Part shown: positions 45,545 through 56,378 of the stretch, piece by piece
How the letters are laid out: every line of letters begins with the position of its first letter
Position numbering within the stretch: the first letter of the stretch is position 1
NCBI GenBank assembly: GCA_021234155.1
Contig: JAJEKV010000102.1
Location: forward strand, 1,486,456 to 1,550,455
DNA length: 64,000 nt
Origin: Isoetes taiwanensis
Taxonomy: Eukaryota > Streptophyta > Lycopodiopsida > Isoetales > Isoetaceae
Direction: 5' to 3'
Program-made: the position numbers and the translations under genes
The notes under the pieces: generated by a model
Told to the model about the DNA's origin: nothing
Databases searched by the model: none
The model's input: the letters and a program-made list of their open reading frames with translations, nothing else

Positions 45545-45992
45545 CTAAAAAACAGAGTTGAAATAATTTCTGAGAAGTCTTCTCCTGATGTCCTTGATCA
45601 CGAATTACTAGACTCGAGTTACCATACCTATCAAGGCGGCGTTTAGATCGTCTCTCCCATGCAATTAACTCTTCCTGTTCCTCCGAGTCCTCTGTGGCCA
45701 CGTGTGTTACTTTTCGCTTACCCCGGCGTACTTCCCTCATTTTTCGCGATTCTGAGTCCTCTCCCTGCTGCGATTCTTCTTGTTCTTGTGATTCTGACTG
45801 CTGTTCTTCTGACGATGACTCCGTATAATCTACTAATACCACCGTCTCGTCTTTCTGTGAACTTCGTTCGTCGGATGATTCTTCGCTCTCGCTTCTTGGA
45901 TGTTTCTTAGGGTAAATCTGCTTGCCTATGCTTACGTGTCGAACGTCTTCACGAGCTTGATATTTCCTGGCGGTGGCTTTCGTGCGTGCCAT
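45540..45992 (-). pseudogene. Element 1 first ORF: histone H3 tail-like N-terminus, fold missing
   Basis: This ORF starts with ATG about 480 bases after the PBS, the first long ORF of element 1. Its N-terminus MARTKATARKYQAREDVRH copies the start of histone H3: R2, T3, K4, T6, R8 and K9 are kept, Gln5 is Ala and Ser10 is Tyr. A long Ser/Glu/Gln-rich acidic stretch (about residues 33-85) and a basic segment follow. No histone fold is reached: the frame runs into the captured PGDH exon. Element 2 has an ORF in the matching place that does end in an H3 fold (62949-64000). The two share a weak segment, EEQEELIAWERRSKRRL versus EEADLARFISKYEAKERRR. Confidence 0.75.
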
Positions 45993-46470
45993 ATCAAACT
46001 GCTCTAGAGTTGGACGAAAATTCTTAGAGACCTCCTTTTTGGAGAGAAGGTAACTCAGAAGGGATTTAAGGAACAGATTAAGGCAAAATTATTGTGGCCA
46101 AATCAGGGTATATATAGGGATATTTACGATTATTTATTCCAACCATCTTTATTTACATTGACCCTATAATATTAGAACCCTATAATTCTCCAATGGTCCC
46201 TAGGTTATTTATTGTGGATTTGCACCACATTCCACCAGGAAGTCTATTTTGGCCAATTCTATTTTTTTTTTCAATCAAGCTCTAGAATTCATGGATTCTA
46301 TTACTATCATTTTCTAAGTTAGACTTTATTTTAAGGATGACTTTATCCATGGAAAATTTTTTCCACTCGAGGTTCAATATTGGGATTCGCATCCCAATTT
46401 TTTACTAGGCCAGTTAGTTTTCTATCATAAGGTGATGGCCAGTGCTTGATCTTGGTCAACCAAGATCATT
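45993..46470 (-). other. 5' leader of element 1
   Basis: Untranslated sequence between PBS and the H3-tail ORF. No gene. Confidence 0.6.
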
Positions 46471-46482
46471 GCTCTGATACCA
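46471..46482 (-). other. Primer-binding site of element 1 (initiator tRNA-Met)
   Basis: On the minus strand TGGTATCAGAGC lies one base after the end of the 5' LTR. It is the standard complement of the 3' end of plant initiator tRNA-Met used by many plant LTR elements, and it fixes the element's orientation. Confidence 0.9.
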
Positions 46483-46977
46483 TTGTGACGCTCCTTGCGC
46501 TATATACGACAGCCCGCCGTATACATCGAAGGACCTTCCCCATCCAACGGCACCCGTCGTATGGGCCCTCTGTCTAACTCGCGGCTGGGGTCCAGACGAT
46601 CGAGTAGAGGACACAGAGGTGTCATTCCGTCCTGTCCTCTATGGGGTCCCTATGTCAGCAGAAGCAAAAATATACAACATAAGCACTAGCTACAATAACA
46701 ATAAACTACCTCGAAGGGTAGTGATAATCCATCTAACCATGTCATTAAATACAACAATACAATGAATGCATCACCAGATAGAACAGACCGAGTTATGGCA
46801 ATGACTTGGGCTGGCAATAGACAATGGCTAGGGTTGACCACTCCATCCGCCCCTCCTGTGCATACTTTGCAGATAGGCTGCCGGAGACGTAATCCCATGG
46901 TATCACCCAACGAGACTACTCTGGGTTGCATCTCCCCGGTCCGATGAGGTAGGAAGGGTTGCATCTCCCCTTCCCAG

Positions 46978-49301
46978 TGTAAGGTGTTCCTGGCAAAACC
47001 TTCAACCTCAGTGGTTTAGAACCTCCAGATCACTTAGGGTGATCAATCCTCAAAGCAAATGATGGTTTAGAATGGAGCAAATTGCAAAAGTTCAACTGTC
47101 CCTGAAATTTTGACAGTTTTGGAAGTGCCAAGTTTGCATATCCATATCTTGGGATCTGTGCACTGAAACTTATTCAAACTTGGAAGGTAAGAGAACAGTA
47201 GTAGAGGACGCTTGGTATTTAATTTCAGGATTTTTAGACGCTTCCTTTGCTTACTATGGATTTTTGAACAAGCAGACTTGAAACAGACAATTTTCAATGA
47301 GTGTATCAGAAATTTTGAAACTTTTGGAACAGCCACCTTTAGGGACCTGTAACTTGAGATGAAAAAGTCCTAAAATCATGAAACTTGGACTGGGGTAAGA
47401 TGGATAGGACGGCATGCACATGACAAAGTTTCAGAATTTTTGGATGAGCAGTTTGAAATCTATGGATTTTTGAAAAGGCAATCTTGGAAGAGGAAATTTC
47501 AATGACTGTCTCAGAAATTTTTACAGTTCTAGAACAGCCAAATTTGCAAAGCCATAACTATGGATTTATGAGTGCTAAATTCACTGTTTTGAATGAAAGA
47601 TGAATAGCAAGAGAGTTATGGAAATTAAGCTCAGATTTTTTGGAGATACAGTTTGCATATGGGGCATGGCTAAACTTGCAAACTTGGGACAGTGAAATTT
47701 CAGTGCACATCTCAGGGATTTTGCTCAAAAATCAGAAAATTTGCATGAAACAACTTGAATAGCATCTATTTGAACTTCATAACAATGCCAAAGGTAGTAT
47801 TATATCAGAATCTCAAAGGAAATATGAAAATACATCAAGAATTTGGATTTTTTCGCTCAAGGCATGTCAAAAAACTGAAATATGGAAGCTATTCTTCAAG
47901 TAAGAGTCCTCAATCCTTCTTTCAGAGCCAAATCGACATGTTCTTCATGCTCTAAGCTTCCCCCTTCTCTGATAGCCAAAGCCCCTTTTTCTAATCCCCT
48001 TTTTTTGGTTGATTCTTGGTAAAATCCGTGGCTTTTGTTTATTTTTAGTGCATGGGTCTGTTTCTTGGCTTGGATCCAGGCATTTCGGGACCTGTAGACC
48101 ATGATTAGGCCGTTGAATCAGCAAAAAAAATGGTTCTTGGCATGATCAAGTTTTTTAGGGTTCTTCAAGAATTCATAGGAAATATCCCACAAGCATTTTT
48201 ACAAAAGAAAGCTCAGGTATATAAGGCATAAAATCTGAATTTTATAATTTATTTATATGCTATTTCCATGTGGCAGCCACCTCACATACTCGAGGTGCCA
48301 TGTGGCAAAAGGTGATTGGGGAAATGAGTGACTAGGCCAAAAGGAGTAAATAGGAATTTTTTTTTTGTTTTTTCAAATTTGGCACGATTCCCAAGAAATG
48401 GAATATGAGGGTCATAACAAGGTCTTTTTCAAAAATTCTTTTTTCCAGAATCTTTTTTGATGCTCTACGTGATGAGAGAATCTTTTAGCAAATAAAAAAA
48501 CATCTTAATTTTTGGCTCAAAATGAGGCTAATTTTGGTGAGGTGGCAAGGTTATAGAGTGATATGGCAAATGGGTGATGACATGGCACAATGAGGTGATG
48601 ATGTGGCAAGCAAGGTGGTAAAATAACGTTTTTCTAGTCAAAACTTTTTGTGATGTGGTGATGAGGTGGATGACATTTGTATGGTGATGTGGATGTACTT
48701 GAGTGATGATGTGGATGACATTTGGCATTTTGAAGATGATGTGGATGATTTGGCATAATATTTGGCACTTGTGCACAAATGGTCTTAGACCTTAGGAATA
48801 GCCAAATTTGGTGGATTTTTTTGCATTTTCTCAAGAAAGTGGATGAATAATAGGTATGTGATGTGCTTTGACTAGAAAAAAGAAACTTTGCCAACCTTTG
48901 GCTAGGGGAAATGGTAATGGAGTATGGAGATAGGAAGTCATGAATGGGATCAAGATGGTAGGAACATGAAAGAAGCCTTGGAAAATGGAATTCATGCCAA
49001 AATGACTTGGATCTAGCCACATACCAATGAACCTTGAGGGGTCTTCCAAACTCTAACAAGGGGTCTTCAATTTAGGCTCAAATCTTCTTGCTTGAATCTC
49101 AACTTTCTTGCCATACTTGTATGATGCTCAATCAATGTTCTCCCTTGGTTCTTCATCACAAATGTCTCCTAAGAGTCTTCAAAGGTAGATATCTTCAATT
49201 CTGTTGCTTGATTAGCTCATGCACACATGTTTCAAACCAAATGTTAGCCAAAGGTGTAGTTCATGCAAATGGCTCTTCTATGCTGCCAAAATGTGGCAGC
49301 A
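46978..49301 (+). mobile_element. Solo LTR of another retrotransposon nested in the 5' LTR
   Basis: A 2324-bp insertion that begins TGTAAGG and ends GGCAGCA, flanked by CCCAG (46973-46977) and CCCGG (49302-49306), a 5-bp duplication with one mismatch. It has no coding capacity. It contains a degenerate array with a period of about 205 bp at 47090-47720 (recurring CAGAAATTTT...ACAG...GAACAGCCAA) and a GATGTGG-rich minisatellite. Orientation is unknown. Confidence 0.7.
48528..48760. repeat. GATGTGGATGA-type minisatellite
   Basis: Imperfect repeats of GGTGATGATGTGG/GATGTGGATGACATTTGG. The frames reading His/Ile repeats across it are not genes. Confidence 0.75.
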
Positions 49302-50003
49302 CCCGGAGTGCAGTGGCTCCATGGGCGGCTAGAGGATCGTGGCGACACACGTCCATACCCGACTGAACTCCCCAAAACAAGAGCCAAGCCGACGCTTGCA
49401 ACTCTTGAGAGTCAGGGCGACATTATTGACCCAGGAAGTGTCGGACCCATACCCGGCCCACACGAAGTGACCGACTATGAGCCTAGCCCGCTATGGGACC
49501 CCAGTAGCCTCCCTCCACTTTGTCACTGACCCCGTTGTGTGGTGCTCAGTCACTCCATAGCCTCCGTAGCCAGGTGGGCTCTATGCACAGGTCGCATATT
49601 AATGGGAACTAATGGGTCTAAACTAGGAGCATCATCTAAATATTGGCTACTAGGTCTCTACCCCCTTTCCAATACACAAGAGGTGCAAACATAAGACCAA
49701 CCAGCATCATATCAACATAATCTTGATAACAAAAGAGAATAACAACTAATCCTAATCACATACATCTAACCTATAGTTAGGGTTCATTGATTAGGGTTCA
49801 TGTTCAGAACAATAGGTTCTAGAATGGCTCTACTGCAATACTGGAATCTATTCGAAATACCTGCCCCTGACGCGCTACCGCTAATTCCCTAGTTCTCCAT
49901 CTCTGGCAACTGCGACTGCAACCCAGGCTGTCGAAGACGGTCTTCGAGTCGGAGCTCTGATCGCGAACTGGTGGGTCTGAGGTTGGTGGAGCCAAAAGTG
50001 GCT

Positions 50004-50036
50004 AGGGTTTAGGGTTTAGCCTTTTATATGTTAGGG
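50004..50036 (-). promoter_or_regulatory. 5' LTR core promoter: TATA box and telo-boxes
   Basis: Minus-strand CATATAAAAGG then CTAAACCCTAAACCC, as in the other LTR. Transcription would begin just downstream and run through PBS towards the H3-tail ORF. Confidence 0.55.
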
Positions 50037-50375
50037 TTTACATGAGTGCCACTTGGCTCCTATAGGTGCGTCTATGTGGCGGTATGCCTATAAGCTGAGG
50101 CCATGTGGAAATGGCTTCTTACCTTTAGGTTGGCTAGGTTATAGATAACTTAGTCATTACCCCCACATTGTTCGTATACATGTATAGGGATGTAGAAATG
50201 TATGGTGACGTGGCCATAAAATATACGCACGTATGCCGTATATTTTAGGGGAACGTCACAGAAGGTAATATTTCTGCCCCGGGAAAAAGGTTGAGCACGA
50301 CACGTGTCCCTAAAATAATAACTGGAAATTAAAAAAAAAAGGCGGCCCCCTTTCTTCCTCTGCAAGCAATCAACT

Positions 50376-50820
50376 GTGGCAGAGTATGAATTACGATGTT
50401 TGATTTCTTTCAAGTACATGGGCATTTTTGAGACCCATATGGTGGAGTCAAGTATTCCGTTGAAGGAAAGGGTGTATTGCCCTTATAAGGATTGTTCGGT
50501 TTTTATAAGCAGGCCGCTGGAGGAATATACAGAGAGATTAGACTGCGTAAAAAGCAAAAGACCGTTTTGCTTGGCATGCCAGGTAACATGGCACCAAGAT
50601 CTAAGCTGCAAAGAATTTCAGAAGCTCTCTGAAGAGCTTCTTGACCAGGATAGTGCAAAGCTCATTGCTGGTTGTAACCACGTTACCTGCAGGTAACGTT
50701 CTTCTTGCTTTGACTTCTTTGTATTTTTCTTCTAGAAGACTTCCTACACCATCCTAATTGTTTGTTCTATTCAGATGTAGCTTCCAGTTTCGCTTCAAAT
50801 GTAGTCAGGAGTCAGGACGG
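50376..50820 (+). pseudogene. Fragment of an RBR-type (RING-IBR-RING) E3 ligase gene
   Basis: The first exon (to 50692) encodes an IBR module: VYCPYKDCSVFIS, then CVKSKRPFCLACQVTWHQDLSCKEF, and the beginning of RING2, LIAGCNHVTCR. A donor (CTGCAG|GTAACG) and an acceptor (ATTCAG|ATGTAG) join it in phase to CSFQFRFKC, the next RING2 piece. RBR ligases transfer ubiquitin through a RING2 cysteine. RING1 is absent and the catalytic part decays, so this is a gene fragment. It lies just outside element 1. Confidence 0.8.
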
Positions 50821-52030
50821 GTTCCATCATAAACAATGTCCAGATCAAGTACATGCCATCCAACACGCCCAGATCCTCTGCGAGCAGCCTCACGAGCTGC
50901 GTAAGCTTTCAAGCAAGCTCTGAAATATATCCTCATCTTCACATTGTATTCTCAACTGTTACTGGTAATTCTTATCGCCCATGATTTCGGTGATGCCTGC
51001 ATATCATTTGCAATGGAAACATTTCCTAAAAAGATTGCAAAGGCTGTGTTTATAACTTCTCTGCTGCCATGGTATCAGATGGACAAAGAGCATTCGACAT
51101 GTTCTCAGCAGAGGTAATTAAGAATGCCCTCTAAAATTAGATTTAAGTTGGAATAAGTAACTTAGCAGCCCTTTGCAAACACCATTTGGGCTGGTTGGCA
51201 GGTTGTGAATAATCGACTATGTTCTTGAGAAGTAAAGGATTGACTATGTAGAGGGATCGCAAGTGATGACTGCAGATGATTTGTTGTTCAAGGCCCAGAG
51301 ATTTGTGTACCAGAATGGAAATTCAAAACCGCCCACAGCTCTAAAGTTTGACAAGGGCCTCATCAGGGCCCTGCAAAGGTGAATGAAGTTCTCTTTATTT
51401 CTTATTGCAGTTCAGAAACAATGCATAGAGTTTTGTCATAGTAGTTCACAAGTCCATTCCATTGCTTTATTGAGTCTTGGGCAAGGCTGGCTTGCTTTTT
51501 TCCGCTTTTTAGACTAGGCCTCACACAACTACGATGGTTTACTTCACCCACTTGACCAAATGGATATGGGTCCTTTTAAAATGAAGCCAAAGTTTGCTTT
51601 TTGAAGAGGCTTTTTTGTTTTTTGGCAGGATGTAGCATTGGCAACTATAGTAATGAGACCTATTCCATTTTCATCCATGTTGACAGAGGGAAATTAGGAC
51701 AGCCTAAGGCATTTATTTATTGAGACAATGGAGATGACAATGCATTGCCACTTTTCTTGCAACAGCGAGTGATTGAAGCGAATCCACCAGAGAGGATTTT
51801 CAAACTAAAAGGTATCGACATTCGCCATTCTTTTCAAAGCCACAGTCCTCCACAAGGTGCTGGCTGAAATTGCATCTCTGCCCAAAACTAAGTTGATAAC
51901 TTATGAAGCGATTCAGAATTATATCTGCTATATTTCCGTTCCATGTTTCAATACTAGGCTTCAATGTGACCCATTTGATTTGGTACTATTCCTCTGTCGC
52001 ATTCTCAGCCTTTAGTACGCTCTGATTTTT
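50821..52030 (+). other. Exon-like pieces of unknown origin
   Basis: Between the RBR and GH31 fragments one open stretch (about 51236-51379, YVEGSQVMTADDLLFKAQRF...KFDKGLIRALQR) is followed by a donor-like AAAGGTGAAT. I cannot name its family. The rest looks intronic. Confidence 0.35.
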
Positions 52031-52035
52031 CCCAG

Positions 52036-52455
52036 CCTTTGGCATATTCTATTTCAGGCATGCTAAATTCAGGTATTTTTGGCATCCCAATGGTAGGATT
52101 AGACATATGTGGTTTCACAAACAATACCACAGAAGAGCTTTGTAACAGATGGATACAACTTGGCGCATTTTATCCCTTCTCAAGGGATCACTCTGACAAC
52201 AATTCAAACAGGCAGGAGCTTTACCTCTGGGAATCTGTAACTAAATCCGCAAAAAAAGCACTTGGACTTAGATACAAGATCCTGCCATACTTATACACAT
52301 TATTTTACGAAGCGCATAAAAAGGGATTACCAGTTGCAAGGCCACTGTTCTTTGAGTTCTATAAGGATCCCATAACTCTTGGCATTAGCAGCCAGTTTAT
52401 GCTAGGGCAGAGAATATTGATATCACCAGTCCTAGAGTTTACCCATTTGTATTAA
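52036..52455 (+). pseudogene. Fragment of a GH31 alpha-glucosidase/alpha-xylosidase gene
   Basis: After an acceptor-like CCCAG at 52035 the frame reads [79 protein letters not shown] and ILISPVLE. This is the part of a GH31 (beta/alpha)8 barrel that follows the catalytic acid; the family has GxDICGF and FYPFxRxH here. These enzymes trim glucose or xylose from oligosaccharides, in plants often in the cell wall. The frame is intact for about 135 residues and then stops where the protein should continue. Confidence 0.88.
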
Positions 52456-53842
52456 ATTACCTCAAGACAGAGAGTATTTAACTCTCCAAAGTGGCCTTTA
52501 CTGAAAAGATATTTTATGCTGCGAACTTAAATGAAAGAGGTAAGGATTTGTTCTTTGTATGCCTAACGTATTTGCTAGGCAAACTGAGTTACATATTGAG
52601 TTCCCTATTCTGACTGTTATATTGTCCCGTTATATAAAATGTTTTAGGCTCTGTCTAGCCCTATTTCTGGCGCATAGTTGCTTTGATTTTGGCGTTGCGA
52701 GCTTTTAGCAGGGGCACCTAGGTAGGCATTTCGATCACCATGATGTTTATTTATTCAATTGAAGATCTTGCGTAGTTGATGTCGGATGGGCATATTTTCC
52801 CTTTATTCCAAGATCTAGACCGTACATAGCGATCCTCGTTTGTGGGGTATGTATGTACATATTTTTGTATACTGTATATTAAAGTTTGCAAAATACTATA
52901 AGGTTTAAGAGACTGTACTTAATAGTATTAATTTTATACATGTATTGTAAATTTTTTGGGGCTCTCGCTGCCCTACGTAACCCCCCGTGTGAATATGCAC
53001 CCAAACCAAAGGGGGTTTCAGGGGGATTTTAGTTCAAATGTGTTAAATGTAATGGTTTGCATTAATAATATTGATGGTAGTTGTGTGTTGATTGCTATAT
53101 TAAAAAAAATTTTGGGCCCTTCGGGCCCTAACTAAAGCAAACATAAGTAAACTTTATGGGTCTAAATATCAATTACTAAAAAGCACAATAACATCAAGAC
53201 AAACAAATTATTTCCATTGCAAGCAACTATGAATATATGTTGTGTAATCATTAGGACAAATTATTTCCATTGCAAACAACTATGAGTATATTTTGTGTAA
53301 TCATTAGGACAAGGACATGTTGTCGGAATTGAACACGCCGAAATCTTGCAACAACAATGTATATGTTATTTTTCTTTTCAGCGCAGATTCAGTGCTCCCA
53401 TGGTTTGTTTGGTGCATGTGGAGCTTGCTATGCTTAAGCAAGATCAATACATAAACGCGTTGTGCTAAAATTTGACAGTATCAAAGTTCGGATAAGCTTT
53501 TCCACATGAGAAATGGTACAAATCTGAAAATGCATATATGAGAAGATGATCGAAGCATACATGCTAGATATTACCATTACACAACAGTATAAGGTAGGAA
53601 TTTTATGTCTCTTAGTTTCTATGCATGGAACAATCTAAGCTCAGTAGACAACTGCTTCAGCACAATTAAACAACTTCTAATCACACTTAAGTAACCCTTT
53701 ATACTAGGCATCAGGAACAGAATCTTGAATGGTGAAAAAACAAGAATATATCGGAAGACGCTAGTAGCCATTCTTAAGTCTAGATGCTCATAAACAGTGC
53801 ATCAGGAAGATAATAAGAGCACTGTAACAAGATAATAAGAGC
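52456..53842. other. Intergenic DNA, no gene seen
   Basis: It contains a small hairpin GGGCCCTTCGGGCCC near 53115-53129 and a two-unit tandem repeat of 53 bp at 53203-53308. No coding signal. Confidence 0.5.
53203..53308. repeat. Two-copy tandem repeat, 53-bp unit
   Basis: ACAAATTATTTCCATTGCAA...AATCATTAGG occurs twice in a row with a few differences. Confidence 0.85.
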
Positions 53843-54454
53843 ATGTTTACGGGCAGTGGCAAGCCATCGGACCTAGTCACAATGATCCCTGGTAGGCTTT
53901 ACACACCAGAGGGATCGTTCAAGAGTCAGGACAGGAACCTCCTTCTCAGCCAGTCTGGCCCCTTCACCCACAACCCGGTGTGGCTCTTGTACACAGGCCG
54001 AATCTATTGTGTGCTAGAGAGGCTAATCTAGGAGCATCTACTACCAAGCTTTAGGTCTCTACCCCCCTTCCCAATACAAGGAGTTCATAGAGATACATCA
54101 TCCACCTACATCATAAGAGACTAAAGAACAAGATCTAATCTATATCATAGAGTTAGGTTCTTTAGTTAGAGGCTGGTATCTAGGGATCTAGAAGGCTGTT
54201 ATGGGCAATTTAATAGGCTAAACCTACTGATTCTATGACTGAAATAGGGTTTAGACTATCTAACTAGCCAAATACCTGATCCTTGGGTGGCTCCTCCTGA
54301 CCTGAGCTCGACCATCCTGGCTTTGGGCCTCGAATCAAGGAAAACTAAGGATGCAATTCTCCCAAAGCGGTTCGGGGCCCGGTTTTGGTGCTGAGGCAGC
54401 CAAAACAGAGTTCTAAAGCCCTAAAATCGAAAATTGGGCAAGTTAGGGTTTCCC

Positions 54455-54470
54455 ACCCTATATAGACAAG
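54455..54470 (-). promoter_or_regulatory. Probable LTR TATA box
   Basis: Minus-strand CTATATAGGG, followed by AAACCCTAACT, a telo-box, in the same order as in the element 1 LTRs. Confidence 0.5.
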
Positions 54471-54572
54471 GGGTTGGTTAGGGTTTCCAATTATCCTCTT
54501 TTGGCATGTGGGATAATTGGAAATGGGCCCACTTGCCTTTAAGGGCTAGGTGGCCAAATGTGCACACATGGA

Positions 54573-54712
54573 AATGTGTGCCCACATTAATGTGTACATT
54601 GGAAAATGTGCACATTAATTGCACCCTATGGGTGTGGCCCCACTTGGCATGAAGTGTCCACTTGGAATGTGTGCCCACATTAATGTGTAGATTGGAAAAT
54701 GTGCACATTAAT
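54573..54712. repeat. Two 47-bp direct repeats in the LTR U3 region
   Basis: 54573-54619 and 54666-54712 are identical but for one base (AATGTGTGCCCACATTAATG...). They sit between the LTR start and the TATA box, the usual place of enhancer repeats. Confidence 0.8.
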
Positions 54713-54859
54713 AGTTGCACCTATTTTCTCGCGAAGTTGCCCCTAGGGCTACCCACTGCTACACGCTAGCGCGTACCGCCAGCCCAGTGGCGTGTGCGCT
54801 GGCGATTTAGGCAAGCACGGTATACGTCCTGGGGGCGTATACCGTGCTGGAACGTCACA

Positions 54860-54873
54860 TTCTCCCCACCTTG
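54860..54873 (-). other. Polypurine tract of element 2
   Basis: Minus-strand CAAGGTGGGGAGAA directly before the 3' LTR. Confidence 0.8.
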
Positions 54874-55720
54874 AATTGATGCTGTCCGCAGCATCGTGGG
54901 TCTCCCCACCTTGGGATCAACCTAATCTGCAATCAACCTGATACATACGATAACTACCCTAATCCCTACACATTTATTAAGATTACCTTAAGGTAATATT
55001 TTTTTAGGACATTATCACAACATTATATTATGAAATACTTATCACTTCATAACATCATTAAAACAGGTTACCCAATAATTCACTTAACATGACAATTAAG
55101 TTTATCAAAATTAAAATTAACGTCCGAGGTTTCTTCATTCCTTGCAACACATTCAAACAAAATTTGTGTTGCAAGTCTTCATCTTCGACCTCCTTGCCCT
55201 CCGGAGCGCTCTATTGGCCTGCAGGTCGACACTACGTTAGTACCATTTAATTATTAATAAAATTTTTGGTTATATGGTGACCACCCCACCTATCTACATG
55301 GATGCATGGCTAATCTCCCGGCGTAGGAAGAGGGTGAATCTTCCATTATGGCCGTGGAGACAGCGCCTATATGCCTATATGCCGCTCATGCCTACACCCT
55401 AGTTGCCCAAATGTGGAGGATAGGTCCTTCCCAGTATATATGGGCGTGAAGGCCTGATTCCTCCTATCAAAGCATATATGGGGCTAGAGGTGCTTTTCCT
55501 ATCAGTGCATTCCTTCATGACCTCCTTTCTCTCGAGGTCGTCTACTTCCGTGGGACAGAAGTAGACTTTCTAATCTACCTTCCACTCGCCCAAGCGGAAA
55601 CGCGGTCATGCCTACATTGACATTGCACCACGCCCTAGAGATCACCGTAGTGGTCCCATCATCGGTAACAACGCATGCGACCCCTACTAAGCATAGGTTG
55701 CATGCGTAGATTAATCTTAA
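54874..55720. other. 3' untranslated region of element 2
   Basis: Non-coding sequence; the counterpart in element 1 is 18683-19400. No gene seen. Confidence 0.6.
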
Positions 55721-56378
55721 TTACACAAGAATTAACCTACACAAATCGACATGCGAGCCGATTTCTTGGAGATGACCTTGCCGTCCCATTGCTCCATAAA
55801 CCGTGGATCTTTGCTTTACTAAATCTTTCTTAAGTACCCACGTCGCGTCTTCCACTGGTAAGTGTTTCCACTTGACCAAATACTGGAGGAATTCTGATCT
55901 CCTCGTTTTCTTGAAAGCTTTATCAAGAATCAATTCTGGAACTATTTCCAGCTGCTCCTCCGTCATTTCCAACAATGTTGGAGAATCCAAGACTTCGTCT
56001 GGATTTGGAGTATGCTTCTTCAACAAACTCACGTGGAAGACCTTATGAATCTTTAGGTGTCTTTGGCAAGTCTAGCTTGTAGGATTGATTACCTACCCTC
56101 TTGACTATTCTGAAGGTCCAGCCCACCTTGGAGCAAGCTTCTTGCAATTCCGATCCCGAGCTTAACCGCTTCACCTTGATCTTGAGCCAAACATCATCTC
56201 CAACTTTGAACTCTCTTCTTACTATTCGATGCTTGTCGGCGATGCTCTTTTCCGCGACTTCTTCTGCTGCTAGCGGATAACCTCGAACTTCTTCCACAAG
56301 CTGCCGTGATATCGGCCAACATCTGCTGCGAAACTTCCACTTTTGACACCCTTGTGCCAAGTATCCGGAGTTAGGCAT
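55721..56378 (-). pseudogene. Element 2 integrase C-terminus and chromodomain
   Basis: 56043-56378 carries the integrase C-terminal part (DKHRIVRREFKVGDDVWLKI, then WTFRIVKRVGNQSYKLDLP), where the GPF of the GPY/F module is changed by a frame problem. 55721-56032 continues with SLLKKHTPNP and a chromodomain (FLQYLVKWKHLPVEDATW). It is close to element 1 in sequence. Two small indels split what should be one frame. Confidence 0.88.

Larger units (their letters stand above)
17122..50260 (-). mobile_element. Element 1: Ty3/gypsy chromovirus carrying an H3-tail ORF and nested insertions
   Basis: Both ends are LTRs of one family (TGTGACG...CGTCACA) flanked by the same GAAGG duplication, so this 33-kb block began as a single insertion. 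On the minus strand the order is: 5' LTR (46484-50260), PBS, H3-tail ORF, ORF X, gag, protease/reverse transcriptase, RNase H, integrase with chromodomain, PPT, 3' LTR (17122-18668). Nested later insertions are a solo LTR at 46978-49301, a DNA transposon at 21070-28586, a pogo-like element within about 30.35-33.98 kb, and gene fragments within about 39-45.5 kb. All coding parts are broken. The LTRs differ at roughly ten of the first 190 aligned bases by eye, so the insertion is not recent. Confidence 0.9.
46484..50260 (-). repeat. Element 1, 5' LTR, split by a solo LTR
   Basis: The pieces 46484-46977 and 49302-50260 match the 3' LTR. The LTR starts TGTGACGTTCCCC at 50260 and ends GGAGCGTCACA at 46484. 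GAAGG follows at 50261-50265. Confidence 0.9.
53843..54859 (-). repeat. Element 2, 3' LTR (left edge uncertain)
   Basis: Begins TGTGACGTTCC at 54859 on the minus strand, like element 1. The landmark GGTCTCTACCCCCCTTCCCAATACA is shared with the element 1 LTR (18.07 kb and 49.65 kb). No TGTGACG-type left end was found, so it may be truncated. Confidence 0.7.

Noticed and set aside
48528-49059. His-rich minus-strand frames
   Set aside because: They read through the GATGTGG minisatellite in the solo LTR.
8908-53308. CRISPR-like arrays
   Set aside because: The tandem repeats present have no regular unique spacers and the genome is eukaryotic.
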